A stretch of 64,000 nt of DNA from JAXDAY01 sp034679345. Lineage in GTDB: Bacteria > Eisenbacteria > RBG-16-71-46 > CAIMUX01 > VGJL01. Below, piece after piece: positions 44,884 through 53,749 of this stretch (position 1 is its first letter; each line of letters opens with the position of its first letter). The stretch is taken from the NCBI GenBank assembly GCA_034679345.1, contig JAXDAY010000023.1, positions 129,347 to 193,346 of the forward strand, in the 5' to 3' direction. The position numbers and the translations under genes were made by a program. The notes under the pieces were generated by a model. It saw nothing but the letters and a program-made list of their open reading frames with translations. It searched no databases and was not told where the DNA came from.

Positions 44884-44899
44884 TTGACTAAACAGTCAA
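44884..44899. promoter_or_regulatory. inverted repeat, probable Rrf2 operator of suf operon
   Basis: TTGACT-AAAC-AGTCAA, perfect 6-bp arms, in an A+T-rich pocket 55 nt upstream of the regulator ATG. The GACT...AGTC halves match the core of the IscR type 1 site, though the spacer is 4 rather than 5 nt. On the minus strand TTGACT also looks like a -35 element, but I could not place a well-spaced -10. Confidence 0.55.
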
Positions 44900-45071
44900 C
44901 AATAAATCGAAACCGCTGCTCGATCCACTAAGGCATTGCATGACAATGAGATATCTCTTTCGATGGGGGCACGGGCCAGGCCTCGGGGGCGCGCAGCCGC
45001 GAGTTCAACCCGACCCGCAGGCTCGCTGAGCGCCCGAGTTGTCGAGATCCGGCGAACTCCGGCACTGACAC

Positions 45072-45896
45072 TCAGTCCTGAGGATTCCCCGCCCTGATTC
45101 CGAGGACATTCGGCACCGGCCAGGCGATCGTGTTCGAGTCGTTCTCGACGAAGTCGGTCTCGAAGCTTCCGCAATAGCCCAGCTCGAAGTCGCCGATGCG
45201 GACATAGAGCTGCGCCTCGGGTCCTCCTTCGAGGTGCTGAGCCGCGACGATTCCGAGATCGGATTCCAGGAGGATCCGGGCGAAGTCGCGCATGTTATAG
45301 CCGGATCGGCAGAAGATGAACAGAATGCGGCCCTTGTCGTCCTCACCCAGCGCCGCCTCGCTCCAGCGCCTCTCTCGCTCTCCCCATGCGTTGACTCCCG
45401 GGCGCTTGATGAGTCTCAGGTTCTGCGCGACGAGGTCGTAGTCTCGGGCGAGCGATTGGACATCCCCGCCGGCCGCGTCCCGATCGAAGATCCGGAAGAT
45501 CGGTCGGCCACTCCCCACCCGCGGGCCGTAGGCCATCACGGAGTTGTAGTGGTTGACCGACGCATTGTTGACGTGCCCGCCTGACTGCATGTAGCCCACA
45601 TGCGTCTTGTAGTCTCCCAAGAACATGCCTGCGTTCGTGGCGGCGACGAACCCCTCCGCCTCGCACCACTCCCTGGCGTTCTTCGTCCGGGACCCTTCGA
45701 TCTCGCTGACTCCCGCAAACTCGAGCGACCACCGCTCCGGATCGATTCGCAGGACCGTGATGATCGAATCGCCGACTGCCGGCCGGGCGGAGGCGCGCAG
45801 CGTCCCTAGGTCCAATCCGGGGGCGAGCGATCTCCAAGACCACGAGGTCGATGCGAGCATCAACAGGGAGAGGACAGCGATGTTGAAGGGAGCCAT
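45072..45896 (-). CDS. secreted phosphodiester glycosidase (NAGPA/DUF2233-like)
   Basis: A 274-residue exported protein with a signal peptide (MAPFNIAVLSLLMLASTSWS). VAATNAGMFLGDYKTHVGYM, GRILFIFCRSGYNMRDFARIL, AAQHLEGGPEAQLYV and VPNVLGIRAG correspond to the phosphodiester glycosidase fold, whose members remove GlcNAc from phosphodiester-linked sugars in cell-wall or lysosomal substrates. The Asn, Asp/Glu and Gly positions of the active-site region look kept. The target is unknown. It is a single-gene unit. Confidence 0.85.
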   Translation of the reverse strand: MAPFNIAVLSLLMLASTSWSWRSLAPGLDLGTLRASARPAVGDSIITVLRIDPERWSLEFAGVSEIEGSRTKNAREWCEAEGFVAATNAGMFLGDYKTHVGYMQSGGHVNNASVNHYNSVMAYGPRVGSGRPIFRIFDRDAAGGDVQSLARDYDLVAQNLRLIKRPGVNAWGERERRWSEAALGEDDKGRILFIFCRSGYNMRDFARILLESDLGIVAAQHLEGGPEAQLYVRIGDFELGYCGSFETDFVENDSNTIAWPVPNVLGIRAGNPQD

Positions 45897-46083
45897 GAGA
45901 TACCTCCGGTTGCCTCTGACTCAGATGCCGGGCAGGAGTCCAGCGACGGCGATTGCGGCGCAGAGCCCGACGTCCATTGGATTATGGTTTCGCAGGGATC
46001 GGTCCGGGAGACCGAAATGCCCACACACGCCGGAACGGGCGTGATAGCGATCGAGCAGTAGGACTCGAGCGACGACGATTGGG

Positions 46084-46695
46084 TTATTCCTTCTCCGCGC
46101 GCGAGGCTCCAGAGTCCTCGCCGCGCACGATGGCGAGGAACTGCTGCGGAACATGGTGTGTGAGCCACACGCCGTTTTCCGACACGAAGAACTCGTGCCC
46201 CTGATCGCACATCGCCTTTGAGTCGACGGCGAGGACGACCCCCTTGCCGTGTCGACTTCCGACCTTCATGGCGGTGGGGATGTCCGCAGAGAGATGAACG
46301 TGGATTCGCGAACCCGGACGAAGCCCATCGGCCAAGATCGAGTCGAGGAATCGTGTCGCCGTGCCGTGGTAGAGCACCGTCGGCGGCTCCATCGCGGTGA
46401 GCCCTAGATCGACCCTCACCGAATGCCCTTGATTCGCGCGGATTCGCTTCCCATCAGGACTGATTGCGTAGCGCTGCTTGTCGCAGGTCCGGACGATCTC
46501 ACGAATCAACTCCTCGCTGAGAGACACGCCCGCTGCCCGAGATCGGGAGACGAGATCTTCGATGAGAACCCATCCTCCCCTGTCGAGCCGGATACCGATC
46601 TTGTCGGGGTCGTGCCGGAGTACGTAGCTCAGAAACCGGCTCTTCTTCAATCGATCGGGTTCCAACCCACTTCCTCCAGAACGAATGAGATCCAA
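46084..46695 (-). CDS. kptA: RNA 2'-phosphotransferase, Tpt1/KptA family
   Basis: A 203-residue enzyme that removes a 2'-phosphate from RNA using NAD+, giving ADP-ribose 1''-2''-cyclic phosphate. KKSRFLSYVLRHDP, RANQGHS (His-binding of the 2'-phosphate), LYHGTATRFL and HVHLS supply the Arg-His-Arg-Arg catalytic set. In bacteria its RNA substrate is unclear because tRNA splicing that makes 2'-phosphates is absent. It lies 10 nt after the metallophosphoesterase stop, so the two are one operon. Confidence 0.95.
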   Translation of the reverse strand: MDLIRSGGSGLEPDRLKKSRFLSYVLRHDPDKIGIRLDRGGWVLIEDLVSRSRAAGVSLSEELIREIVRTCDKQRYAISPDGKRIRANQGHSVRVDLGLTAMEPPTVLYHGTATRFLDSILADGLRPGSRIHVHLSADIPTAMKVGSRHGKGVVLAVDSKAMCDQGHEFFVSENGVWLTHHVPQQFLAIVRGEDSGASRAEKE

Positions 46696-46705
46696 CGAAC
46701 CGCAC

Positions 46706-47701
46706 TCACCGCTCGGTCCTGTGGCTGGTTAGCACAGCCCGGGAGGGATCGGCCATGTCGAGCACGGCATACCCCGTATGCGCATCCGGAAGATTCACGC
46801 TCCACATCTTCGGGTACCATGCGGGCACATTCTCCCCTCTGCCCATGGTGACCGTCATTCGGGGAAGCGACGAGAAGGTCTCCATCGCGGTGCGATTTCG
46901 TTCCATGGTCGCAGGATCGAGATCCGCAAAGGCGTGCTCGATCTCAGCGATCCGATCGCGAAGCCGACTCTCCGCCTCTCCCAGGCCGCGGATGCCGAAT
47001 TCATTCCAGACGAGCGCGAACGGGGGATCCATGTGCCCGCTCACGATCCAGTCGCTGCCGGACCAGGCGCCCAGTAGGGTGATGAACGGTTCCTTCCCCG
47101 GACTCACGTGGCTGACGAGAAGCCGCTGCTCGCCGGGTACGGCGCTTCTTCGCACGGCCTCCAGGAGGCGCGCGTATTGCCCGAGCACGCTCCACACCTT
47201 ACCCCCACCTCCGGCGATCGGCTGCTGGAAGAGCTTCGCTCCGACCAGGAAGTTCCCACCAAGGCCGAAGAGATGCAGATCCCCCAGGTGGTAAGTGGCC
47301 TCTTCATGCAGAAGGGTCAGGTTCTCGACTCGGTACACATCCGACCGGAACCTCCGGATGACCTCCACATCCTCGTGATTGCCCCATACGGCGTAGACCG
47401 GTCGCTCGAACCGCAGCTCCCCGCTGAGGTAGCGCGGAAGTTCGCTCAGTGGCAGACGCTCTCGGACGAACGCCCTTCGCGCCTCGTGCGTGAGGGCTCG
47501 GCAGTCTTTCTTCTGTTCGCTTGATAGCTCCGAGTGGACGATGCGGAGCGCGATCTCCCGATCGGTGAGGCGATCGACGCTCTCGTCGTCGTAGAAGCCG
47601 AAATCTCCCGCGTGGACGATCGCATCGCACCCGGCGGCCGCGGCGACGTCTCCAAGTTGCGACAGCCTTCCATGGGTGTCGCTGATCAGCAGGATCCTCA
47701 T
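46706..47701 (-). CDS. calcineurin-like metallophosphoesterase
   Basis: A 331-residue protein. Metal motifs are all present: LLISDTHG (D8, H10), HAGDFG (D33), WGNHED, SHVSPG and SGHMD. Size and GGGGKVWSVLGQYARLLEA linker are not those of YfcE or SbcD. Its partner kptA suggests an RNA or ADP-ribose-phosphate substrate, for example the cyclic phosphate released by KptA. Cytoplasmic. ATG 47701 has AGGAGGAG nearby. Confidence 0.9.
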   Translation of the reverse strand: MRILLISDTHGRLSQLGDVAAAAGCDAIVHAGDFGFYDDESVDRLTDREIALRIVHSELSSEQKKDCRALTHEARRAFVRERLPLSELPRYLSGELRFERPVYAVWGNHEDVEVIRRFRSDVYRVENLTLLHEEATYHLGDLHLFGLGGNFLVGAKLFQQPIAGGGGKVWSVLGQYARLLEAVRRSAVPGEQRLLVSHVSPGKEPFITLLGAWSGSDWIVSGHMDPPFALVWNEFGIRGLGEAESRLRDRIAEIEHAFADLDPATMERNRTAMETFSSLPRMTVTMGRGENVPAWYPKMWSVNLPDAHTGYAVLDMADPSRAVLTSHRTER

Positions 47702-48209
47702 CTCCTCCTTCCACCGGACGGGCCCCTGGCGCCGTCACTCAATCATCGGGATACGCTGCGAGGGCCGCGGACATCCGCCGCGAGAGCGGCTTCTCCTGCG
47801 AACATCGAGAGAGGAGCCGCCAAGGCGATCAATGGCCACGTCTGGCGCCTTCGAGCCTCAAGCCGAGCCATCCAGTGCTCAACTAGTCGCTCCTGGCCGC
47901 CGACTTGGAGGAATTCTGCCGACGATCAGCCGCCCCCGTGGCAAACCCATCCCCGATCGGTTAGGGCCTCCACCGCTGCAGAGGCTGCCGCGATGGATTC
48001 GGTCGGGGAGAATCACGCGAAGATCGCGGGAGTCGCCCTGCCATACTGCTTCAGGTGCCCCGGGTCGATCCCCGGAAAAGCTCCCCATCGATGCGAGCGG
48101 CTGGGGGCGCAATCGCGGGATCGCCGCGAGCTGCCGGCTCGAAAGGACCATAGAGACCGGCACTCCCCGCGCATCTAGCCACCTCGCGCCTCCATAAGCG
48201 CAGCTCCCG
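47702..48209. other. intergenic stretch without recognisable gene
   Basis: About 500 nt. Open frames run on both strands but none has family similarity, a ribosome site or steady codon bias. Possibly decayed coding sequence downstream of the FGE-like gene. Confidence 0.4.
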
Positions 48210-49505
48210 CTAGTTCGCCCGACCCGCTTCATCCGCGGGGACCGGGGTCGCCGTCCTGCCAGCGGTCCTCGAGAGACGCAGACCAAGGTCGCTGGCGCCG
48301 GAGAGGCCCGGCGCGCTGCCGCTGCGATTCGCGGAACGGCAGAGCGGCGCGAGGCTTCCGCAGCCGCCGCCCCGTGCCACGCGGTTGGACCCGGAAGTGG
48401 GACCCACCGGGTCCGTCGCATCGCCGGCATACGCGGCATACCAGTCCCAGCACCACTCCCACACATTGCCGTGCATGTCTTCGAGCCCCCATAGACTCGC
48501 CGCCTTGCCCCCGACATCGTGCGTCTCGCCCCCGGAGTTGCCGCAGTACCAGCCGACCGCCGCGAGGTTCGGTTCGTTTCCACACCCGAGGTCCGCGATG
48601 CCGCCATTGCAGAAAGCCGTCTGGCTCGTCGCCCGGCAGGCATACTCCCACTCCGCCTCGGTCAAGAGGCGGTAACCGTTGGCCGACTGGTTCCAGGTCA
48701 CCGTCGCGCTCGTGATGTGGTTGCCGCTGTAAACGGGGCTCGTGACCGTGTAAACGGGCGTGTATCCATCCCGAGCCGAGCGCTGATTGCAGTACTGGAC
48801 CGCGTCGTACCAGGAAAACCGCTCCGCTGGACGATTCGCCCCCTGGAAGTACGACTCGTTCCAGCCCATCACCGACTCCCACTCCGATTGAGTCACCTCG
48901 TGCTTCGAGACATAAAACGCTTCGGTCAAGGCGACCTGGTGCTGGATCTCGTCGCTGTCGCGTCCAGGTTCGTCCGCCGGACTGCCCATCGCGAAGGCGC
49001 CAGGCTGGACGAGGATGAAGTCGTCCTGGGATGGGCCGGACGCCGCCGTCGTGTCGCTGGCGACGTTGGAGAGCAAGGACCAGTTTCCTCTGTCGTCCAC
49101 GCTCTTCAGCGCGAAGTGATAGCTGGTGCCGGGGGCAAGCCCTTCGACCCGATGCGTCTCGATCGAACCCGCGGCCTTGGGAGACGGTGGACTCGCGGCT
49201 TGAGTCGCCGCGCTCCAGTTCGACGCGTTGATGGCAGTGGTCGACCAGCGGATGTCGTAGGCCGATGCCGTTCCTTTAGCACCGTCCTCCCCAGGCGCGG
49301 ACCAGCGCAGGGTGACCGATGTCGCTGCCACGGCCGCGATTGCGAGGTCCGTGACCGCGGCCGGGGGGGTGGTGTCGGGATCAGGCCTGGTGGATTCATC
49401 ATCATCTCCGCAACTCGTCAACGCGATTCCCGCCCCGATCCACAAGACACAGATACTGAGCGCCATGGACCAACGCGATGTTCTGCCGATGGATGCCCTG
49501 GGCAT
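48210..49505 (-). CDS. lipoprotein with FnIII and formylglycine-generating-enzyme-like domain
   Basis: A 431-residue lipoprotein (GIALTSC lipobox). A fibronectin type III domain (about 45-155: PPAAVTDLAIAAVAATSVTL, GTSYHFALKSVDDRGN) is followed by an FGE-sulfatase/SUMF1 domain (about 160-415: FAMGSPADEPGR, FYVSKHEVTQSEWESVMG, GYRLLTEAEWEYACRA, GNVWEWCWDW, VARGGG.C). The copper-binding Cys pair of true FGE is not clearly placed, so this is more likely a C-type lectin-fold binding or scaffold protein on the outer surface than a sulfatase activator. ATG 49505 has GGGAGGG 4 nt away; 49547 is the longer option. Divergent from the Lon-like cassette. Confidence 0.88.
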   Translation of the reverse strand: MPRASIGRTSRWSMALSICVLWIGAGIALTSCGDDDESTRPDPDTTPPAAVTDLAIAAVAATSVTLRWSAPGEDGAKGTASAYDIRWSTTAINASNWSAATQAASPPSPKAAGSIETHRVEGLAPGTSYHFALKSVDDRGNWSLLSNVASDTTAASGPSQDDFILVQPGAFAMGSPADEPGRDSDEIQHQVALTEAFYVSKHEVTQSEWESVMGWNESYFQGANRPAERFSWYDAVQYCNQRSARDGYTPVYTVTSPVYSGNHITSATVTWNQSANGYRLLTEAEWEYACRATSQTAFCNGGIADLGCGNEPNLAAVGWYCGNSGGETHDVGGKAASLWGLEDMHGNVWEWCWDWYAAYAGDATDPVGPTSGSNRVARGGGCGSLAPLCRSANRSGSAPGLSGASDLGLRLSRTAGRTATPVPADEAGRAN

Positions 49506-49798
49506 TCTGCCCTCCCGGGATTCGAGCACGCTCTGACCGGACCGCATGGCCCAAGCTTAGGCGCGACTCCCGCTCGGCTGCACTCAAAGAGGAAGTTGAA
49601 CTTGAGGCCTTGGGTGCGGCCGGCCGGAGTCTGCTCGTCGGCGTTGAGGGCCGTCCTCGCCTCCCGGCGGGTTGTCTTGTCGGTCCGGGATCGTTTAGGA
49701 TCTTCACTGCCAGTCGGCTTGCCGGAGCGGCGAACTCGGGAGGAATGGGGGCGATTCCGGTGTCAGGTTGGGGGGATGGGAGCGGTCTAGACAAGCAG

Positions 49799-50887
49799 AT
49801 GGCGGTGAGTCTGCGGAGCTACCTCCAGCGCGCTGACCGTGCCAGCACGGAAGCGCTCGCCACGAGGCTGTCCTCCTACATGCGCGCCTACCTTACCGCC
49901 TATCTTCGCCGCCGGCGCTTCGGATTCGACGGGCCGATCGCCGAGGTGGCAGTCGATGTGGCCGATTCCGAGATCCCCATGCTGATCGAGGAGGGTCAAC
50001 CGGATCGTCTCATCGAAGGCATCCGGCGATTCCTGAGCCCTGTGGGTCGCCCGGCCTCCGAACGCTCGCCGATCGAGGACGCCTCGGACGATGCCCTTGT
50101 CGCAGCCGCCAAGCTGTTCCTTCGCCTCCGCTGCAGGCAAGGGGCGATCCTGCTATGGAAGCAGGAGCACCCCGAGGAGGCGAGAATCCTCCGGTCGGTC
50201 AAGGCAGCGATCGCCGATACGCCCGGAATCAGCCTGCGTCAGGACGCCTGCGGGCAACGGCTCGTCTCCCCGCGGTCGGACCTCCGCCTCCCCCCCTTCG
50301 ATACGCCACGCCTGGTCACGCTCCTGGGCCGAGTCCCGCCGCCCTATTGCCCCAGGGCTGTACTGCGCGCCCTCATCCCCCAGCTCCATCCGACAGGCGA
50401 CTCGGGGGGGTACTGCTTTCTGATGGACTTGGTCCGAGCGAACCATCTGCTCCGCCTGAGTGCGATCGCGGGAGAGGCTAGCGGAACCGGCGCCGCTCCG
50501 ATCGAGGCCGAGAGCCTGATCTGCGGTGACGGGGTTCCCTTCGCCGTGAAGCTCGCTCGGCTGACTCTGCGCCTCTCGCAGTGGGCCGAGGAATCCCTGA
50601 CCGCGGATGCGGAGAAGCATGAGCGACTCCGGACGCGGAGAGGTGTGGCCGGCACGGCCGATCCGGGGCCCGACCCGCGCGTCATCGCCATCGCCATCGA
50701 TCGAATCCTCGCGCCCGTCGGCCTCGGCAGGCCCGAGTGGGCGGAGCTCTCGCTCGAAGGACTGGTCGCCACGGCAATGGCAACACCCGAGGGCGGCCGC
50801 AACAACCCCGCCCAAGTCCATCAGATCGACTACTTGATCCGCCGGCTGCGAACGAAGATGCGGGCGCACTGGCGGGAGCTGATTTAG
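49799..50887 (+). CDS. unrecognised helical protein, first gene of Lon-like cassette
   Basis: A 362-residue soluble, mostly helical protein rich in Leu, Arg and Ala, with no TM helix or signal. Notable stretches are LATRLSSYMRAYLTAYLRRR at the start, AILLWKQEHPEEARILRSVK in the middle, and HQIDYLIRRLRTKMRAHW at the end. It has no ATPase motif. A sigma-factor-like or signalling role was considered because a zf-HC2-like gene follows, but region 2/4 signatures are not convincing. Start ATG 49799 is uncertain (no ribosome site; GTG 49805 or ATG 49745 are options). Next gene begins 8 nt after the stop. Confidence 0.7.
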   Translation: MAVSLRSYLQRADRASTEALATRLSSYMRAYLTAYLRRRRFGFDGPIAEVAVDVADSEIPMLIEEGQPDRLIEGIRRFLSPVGRPASERSPIEDASDDALVAAAKLFLRLRCRQGAILLWKQEHPEEARILRSVKAAIADTPGISLRQDACGQRLVSPRSDLRLPPFDTPRLVTLLGRVPPPYCPRAVLRALIPQLHPTGDSGGYCFLMDLVRANHLLRLSAIAGEASGTGAAPIEAESLICGDGVPFAVKLARLTLRLSQWAEESLTADAEKHERLRTRRGVAGTADPGPDPRVIAIAIDRILAPVGLGRPEWAELSLEGLVATAMATPEGGRNNPAQVHQIDYLIRRLRTKMRAHWRELI

Positions 50888-50895
50888 GCCCGGCC

Positions 50896-53106
50896 ATGCA
50901 ATTCCAGAGTGTGCGCGATCTTCACGAGGCCTACGAGGAGCTCGAGCGCCTGCTGGCCCTCCGGCAGGCGCCCGCGATTGCCATGCTGCTCCGTCAGAAA
51001 TTCCTCGAGGCGATCCTGGATGCCGATGACGCGATCTGGTCGGGCTATGGATTCTCCGCCGCGGTCGGCCTTCTGGCCTCGGTGCGCGATCCGGTGATCC
51101 GATCGCTTCCGACCGATCAGCTGCGACGGCTCCTGGACATCGGCGAGAGGATCCGGAGCCGGCCTGCGCCTGCGGGCATGGACGGGGCTTCCGCGTGGAG
51201 CGAGAAGGTGGATCGGGCGACGACCCTGCTTCGCTCAGCATTTGGGAATGGACCGGACGCGACACTCGCGGCCCGGCCGCCCAACGGCGCCGGCAACGGG
51301 AGCGCGCGGATCTTCATCCCGGTCGTTGCGCGGCTGGTCGATCCACGCCGCACGCACCCGCTTTACGCGGGGACCCGGCTCGGACTCCTGGCGCGGCTGG
51401 ATGTGCGCGTGGAGCTCGCGGCCGGTGAGGGGATGGATGACCCGCTGGTCATCGATGGGGATGTCGCTCTCGCCACGCGGGCCGCGTTCGCGGAAGCCCT
51501 CCTGATCGTGAACCGTCTGAGCGCTTGGGGCGCGCCCGCGACCCATCGCTGTTCAGTCCTCTTGCGTTGCTCGCCGGCCGAAGCGCGCATCACCGGCCGT
51601 TCCGGATCCTTGGGATTCCTGCTCGCCGTGGCGACGGCCCGCGCATCCCACTCGCTTGGCGCCTACCATCGCTCCATCGCGCCTGGGACGGCGGCCACCG
51701 GGGATCTCGCCGGCACGAGGGTCCTGCCCGTGGATGCATCGACGCTCGCCGACAAGATCCGGGCATGCTCCGAGGGAGGGCTCCGACGATTGATCGTCCC
51801 GGCGCAGCAGGCCGACGAGGCGAACCGCCTCCTCGACGCCGAACGCCAGCAGCGGAATGAGTGTCCTCTGGAGATCGTGCCCGTCTCCGATGCTTCCGAG
51901 TTTTGGGCCTCAGGACGCCGTCCGGTTCGTCGATCGAGGCGCACGATCAAAGCGATTGCGAGCAGATGGCACCATCGGCTGACGCAGAGTCGGCTTCGGG
52001 CTGGCATGCTGGGATCTGCTGCCGCAGCTATCGCGTCGGCTATCATCCTCTGGTCCGTTCTCCGCTCGGCTCCACCTGTGAGGGCCGATTGGGAGGGGGA
52101 TGAAATCGCGCTCCGCAACACGCACGGCATCACCACCCGCCGGGTCGATCTGCCGTACCGACCGATGTTTGGCTGGACCTCGGAGTTTCAGCCGCAGAAG
52201 ACTCAGCCGCTTGCGGACTTGAACGGTGACGGCAAGCGAGAGCTCCTCGCAATCCATGGAAGTCAGCCCGATGGGAGAGACCTCCTGAGCGCCGTCGACG
52301 CGCAGGGAAGTCTCGTTTGGCGCCGCCAGAGCGACCAGCTCACCCCCTCATCGTTCGGACAACCGCGCGACGTGTCCTGGTGGATGATCGCGATCACCCC
52401 CCCTCGCGCTGGTAGAGTGGAGCTCACCGCGTTCGCGCGATCGCACCAGCATTCTCTGACGATTCTTGTGCGCCTCGATCCGGTGACCGGCCAGACGCTC
52501 GGAATCCTGCGGAACCACGGACACCTGGAAACCTATCAGCCGATCCAGCGGGTAGATTCGGGGCGCCAGATTCTCGCCATTTCCGGAACGGAGAACAACC
52601 TCGGGTGCGCCCTCGCGGCGTTCGTCGATCCGAGCCAAATGCGCATTCCCGAGGAGTTCAATGACATCTCGGATGTCGTTGTGCTGGCCGATTCCGTTTC
52701 TCTCTCGGCAGGGGTCTCCGCTGTCTGGAGCTTCCCGGTCGACCGATTCACCAATGCCAGCCGATCGGCCTGCGAAAAAATCGATCAGCTCCACTCTGGG
52801 GATCTCCATGTCTCGGTGTTCGTGATCCTGGACGCGCTCAGCGGCAGTGTCGTATACGAGATGGACGCCGGCGATCTTTCGATGCCGATCGTTCTGAACG
52901 CCTATTACTCCGACAAGACGAAGGACCTCATCCGGAGCCTGAAAGGCCCCACACCGGAGGCAGTCTTCGCCGAGGAGGCCCAGAGGCTCGCCCGCGAGGT
53001 CCGCTGCCTCACCCCCAGGGGCTGGCGCCCGGCGCGCCTCGGCCCAGGTTTTTCTCCGACCGACCCCTCAGCCGTCACTAGTGCATTCATGAGAGAGGGG
53101 CCGTGA
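50896..53106 (+). CDS. membrane-anchored protein with Lon-like protease domain and extracytoplasmic propeller-like domain
   Basis: A 736-residue protein with an unusual order. Residues 1-130 are helical. Residues about 135-335 look like a Lon/S16 proteolytic domain: TGRSGSLGFLLAVA (S238 where Lon has its nucleophile), ATGDLAGTRVLPVD, LADKIRACSEGGLRRLIVP (K287 at the dyad lysine position; spacing 49 against 43 in E. coli Lon) and LEIVPVSDASEFW. No AAA+ module. One TM helix at about 370-389 (GMLGSAAAAIASAIILWSVL) is followed by an outside domain with an FG-GAP-like DLNGDGKREL (441-450) and PQQ-like blades (SAVDAQGSLVWRR, LDPVTGQTLG). An outside sensor linked to an inside protease is the simplest reading. 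Confidence 0.7.
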   Translation: MQFQSVRDLHEAYEELERLLALRQAPAIAMLLRQKFLEAILDADDAIWSGYGFSAAVGLLASVRDPVIRSLPTDQLRRLLDIGERIRSRPAPAGMDGASAWSEKVDRATTLLRSAFGNGPDATLAARPPNGAGNGSARIFIPVVARLVDPRRTHPLYAGTRLGLLARLDVRVELAAGEGMDDPLVIDGDVALATRAAFAEALLIVNRLSAWGAPATHRCSVLLRCSPAEARITGRSGSLGFLLAVATARASHSLGAYHRSIAPGTAATGDLAGTRVLPVDASTLADKIRACSEGGLRRLIVPAQQADEANRLLDAERQQRNECPLEIVPVSDASEFWASGRRPVRRSRRTIKAIASRWHHRLTQSRLRAGMLGSAAAAIASAIILWSVLRSAPPVRADWEGDEIALRNTHGITTRRVDLPYRPMFGWTSEFQPQKTQPLADLNGDGKRELLAIHGSQPDGRDLLSAVDAQGSLVWRRQSDQLTPSSFGQPRDVSWWMIAITPPRAGRVELTAFARSHQHSLTILVRLDPVTGQTLGILRNHGHLETYQPIQRVDSGRQILAISGTENNLGCALAAFVDPSQMRIPEEFNDISDVVVLADSVSLSAGVSAVWSFPVDRFTNASRSACEKIDQLHSGDLHVSVFVILDALSGSVVYEMDAGDLSMPIVLNAYYSDKTKDLIRSLKGPTPEAVFAEEAQRLAREVRCLTPRGWRPARLGPGFSPTDPSAVTSAFMREGP

Positions 53107-53122
53107 GAAGGAAAGTGGACCC

Positions 53123-53704
53123 ATGAACCATCCTGACGAGCAGACCATTGAGAGGGTTGCCATGGCTCTGATCGAGCTCGGCTTCTCGATGGAGTCTGAC
53201 GCAGAACCTCGAGTTCCATTGAGTCTTGCCCCCTCGCTCGAACATATTTGGCGTTGCGCCCACTGCCGGGAGACCCTGGAGATCCTCATCGAGACCGAAC
53301 GGGCGTGGAGGCGATCGGAGAAGAGTTCCGGCAAGGTGCTGCTCCCCTTGCGTCCGCTTCGCGTCGGTCCGCCGGCACGAGGAGATGATCCGGCCCCGGC
53401 AGAGGATGCCGATGAGTTCCTCGTCGCGGCAGCAGACGCCTCCACCCGACCCGCCCAGACGCGGGTCCTGACGCTCGTGACCGAAGACGACCGGTTTCTG
53501 GTGCGGATCTTTCCGGATGAGGAGGGCGGGGGCGCTACGGCGATTCTCGTATCCCTCCCCGAATCGGACGCAGATGCCGCGGGCGCGATCCGGCCGATCC
53601 TGCGTCTCGAGGGCACAGATTACGGGTTCGACGAATCGCGCACCGTGCGTCTTCCTCACTTCCCGACCTCGGAGATCGCGCTCTTCCTGGGTGGCGCCTC
53701 CTGA
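53123..53704 (+). CDS. zf-HC2-like zinc-finger protein, last gene of Lon-like cassette
   Basis: A 193-residue soluble protein. HIWRCAHCRE (H41, C45, C48) gives the H-X3-C-X2-C motif of zinc-binding anti-sigma domains. Residues about 80-190 form an unrecognised beta domain (TRVLTLVTEDDRFLVRIFPD, GATAILVSLPESD). No TM helix, unlike many anti-sigma factors. It lies 16 nt after the Lon-like gene and probably regulates or is cleaved by it; this is inference. Confidence 0.7.
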   Translation: MNHPDEQTIERVAMALIELGFSMESDAEPRVPLSLAPSLEHIWRCAHCRETLEILIETERAWRRSEKSSGKVLLPLRPLRVGPPARGDDPAPAEDADEFLVAAADASTRPAQTRVLTLVTEDDRFLVRIFPDEEGGGATAILVSLPESDADAAGAIRPILRLEGTDYGFDESRTVRLPHFPTSEIALFLGGAS

Positions 53705-53749
53705 TCGGTCTCGAAGTCGATCGGGCAGAGACGAGATCCAAGGCTCGAT

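Noticed and set aside
44840..44899. Sigma-70 promoter with TTGACT as -35 for the suf operon
   Set aside because: The best -10-like TATAGG lies 22 nt from TTGACT, too far; the element is kept only as an operator candidate.
47534..48197. Plus-strand open frames before the FGE-like gene
   Set aside because: No ribosome site, no family similarity and amino-acid composition of a shadow frame.
49799..50887. Interpretation as an ECF sigma factor because a zf-HC2-like gene lies downstream
   Set aside because: No convincing sigma region 2 or 4 motifs; left as unrecognised.
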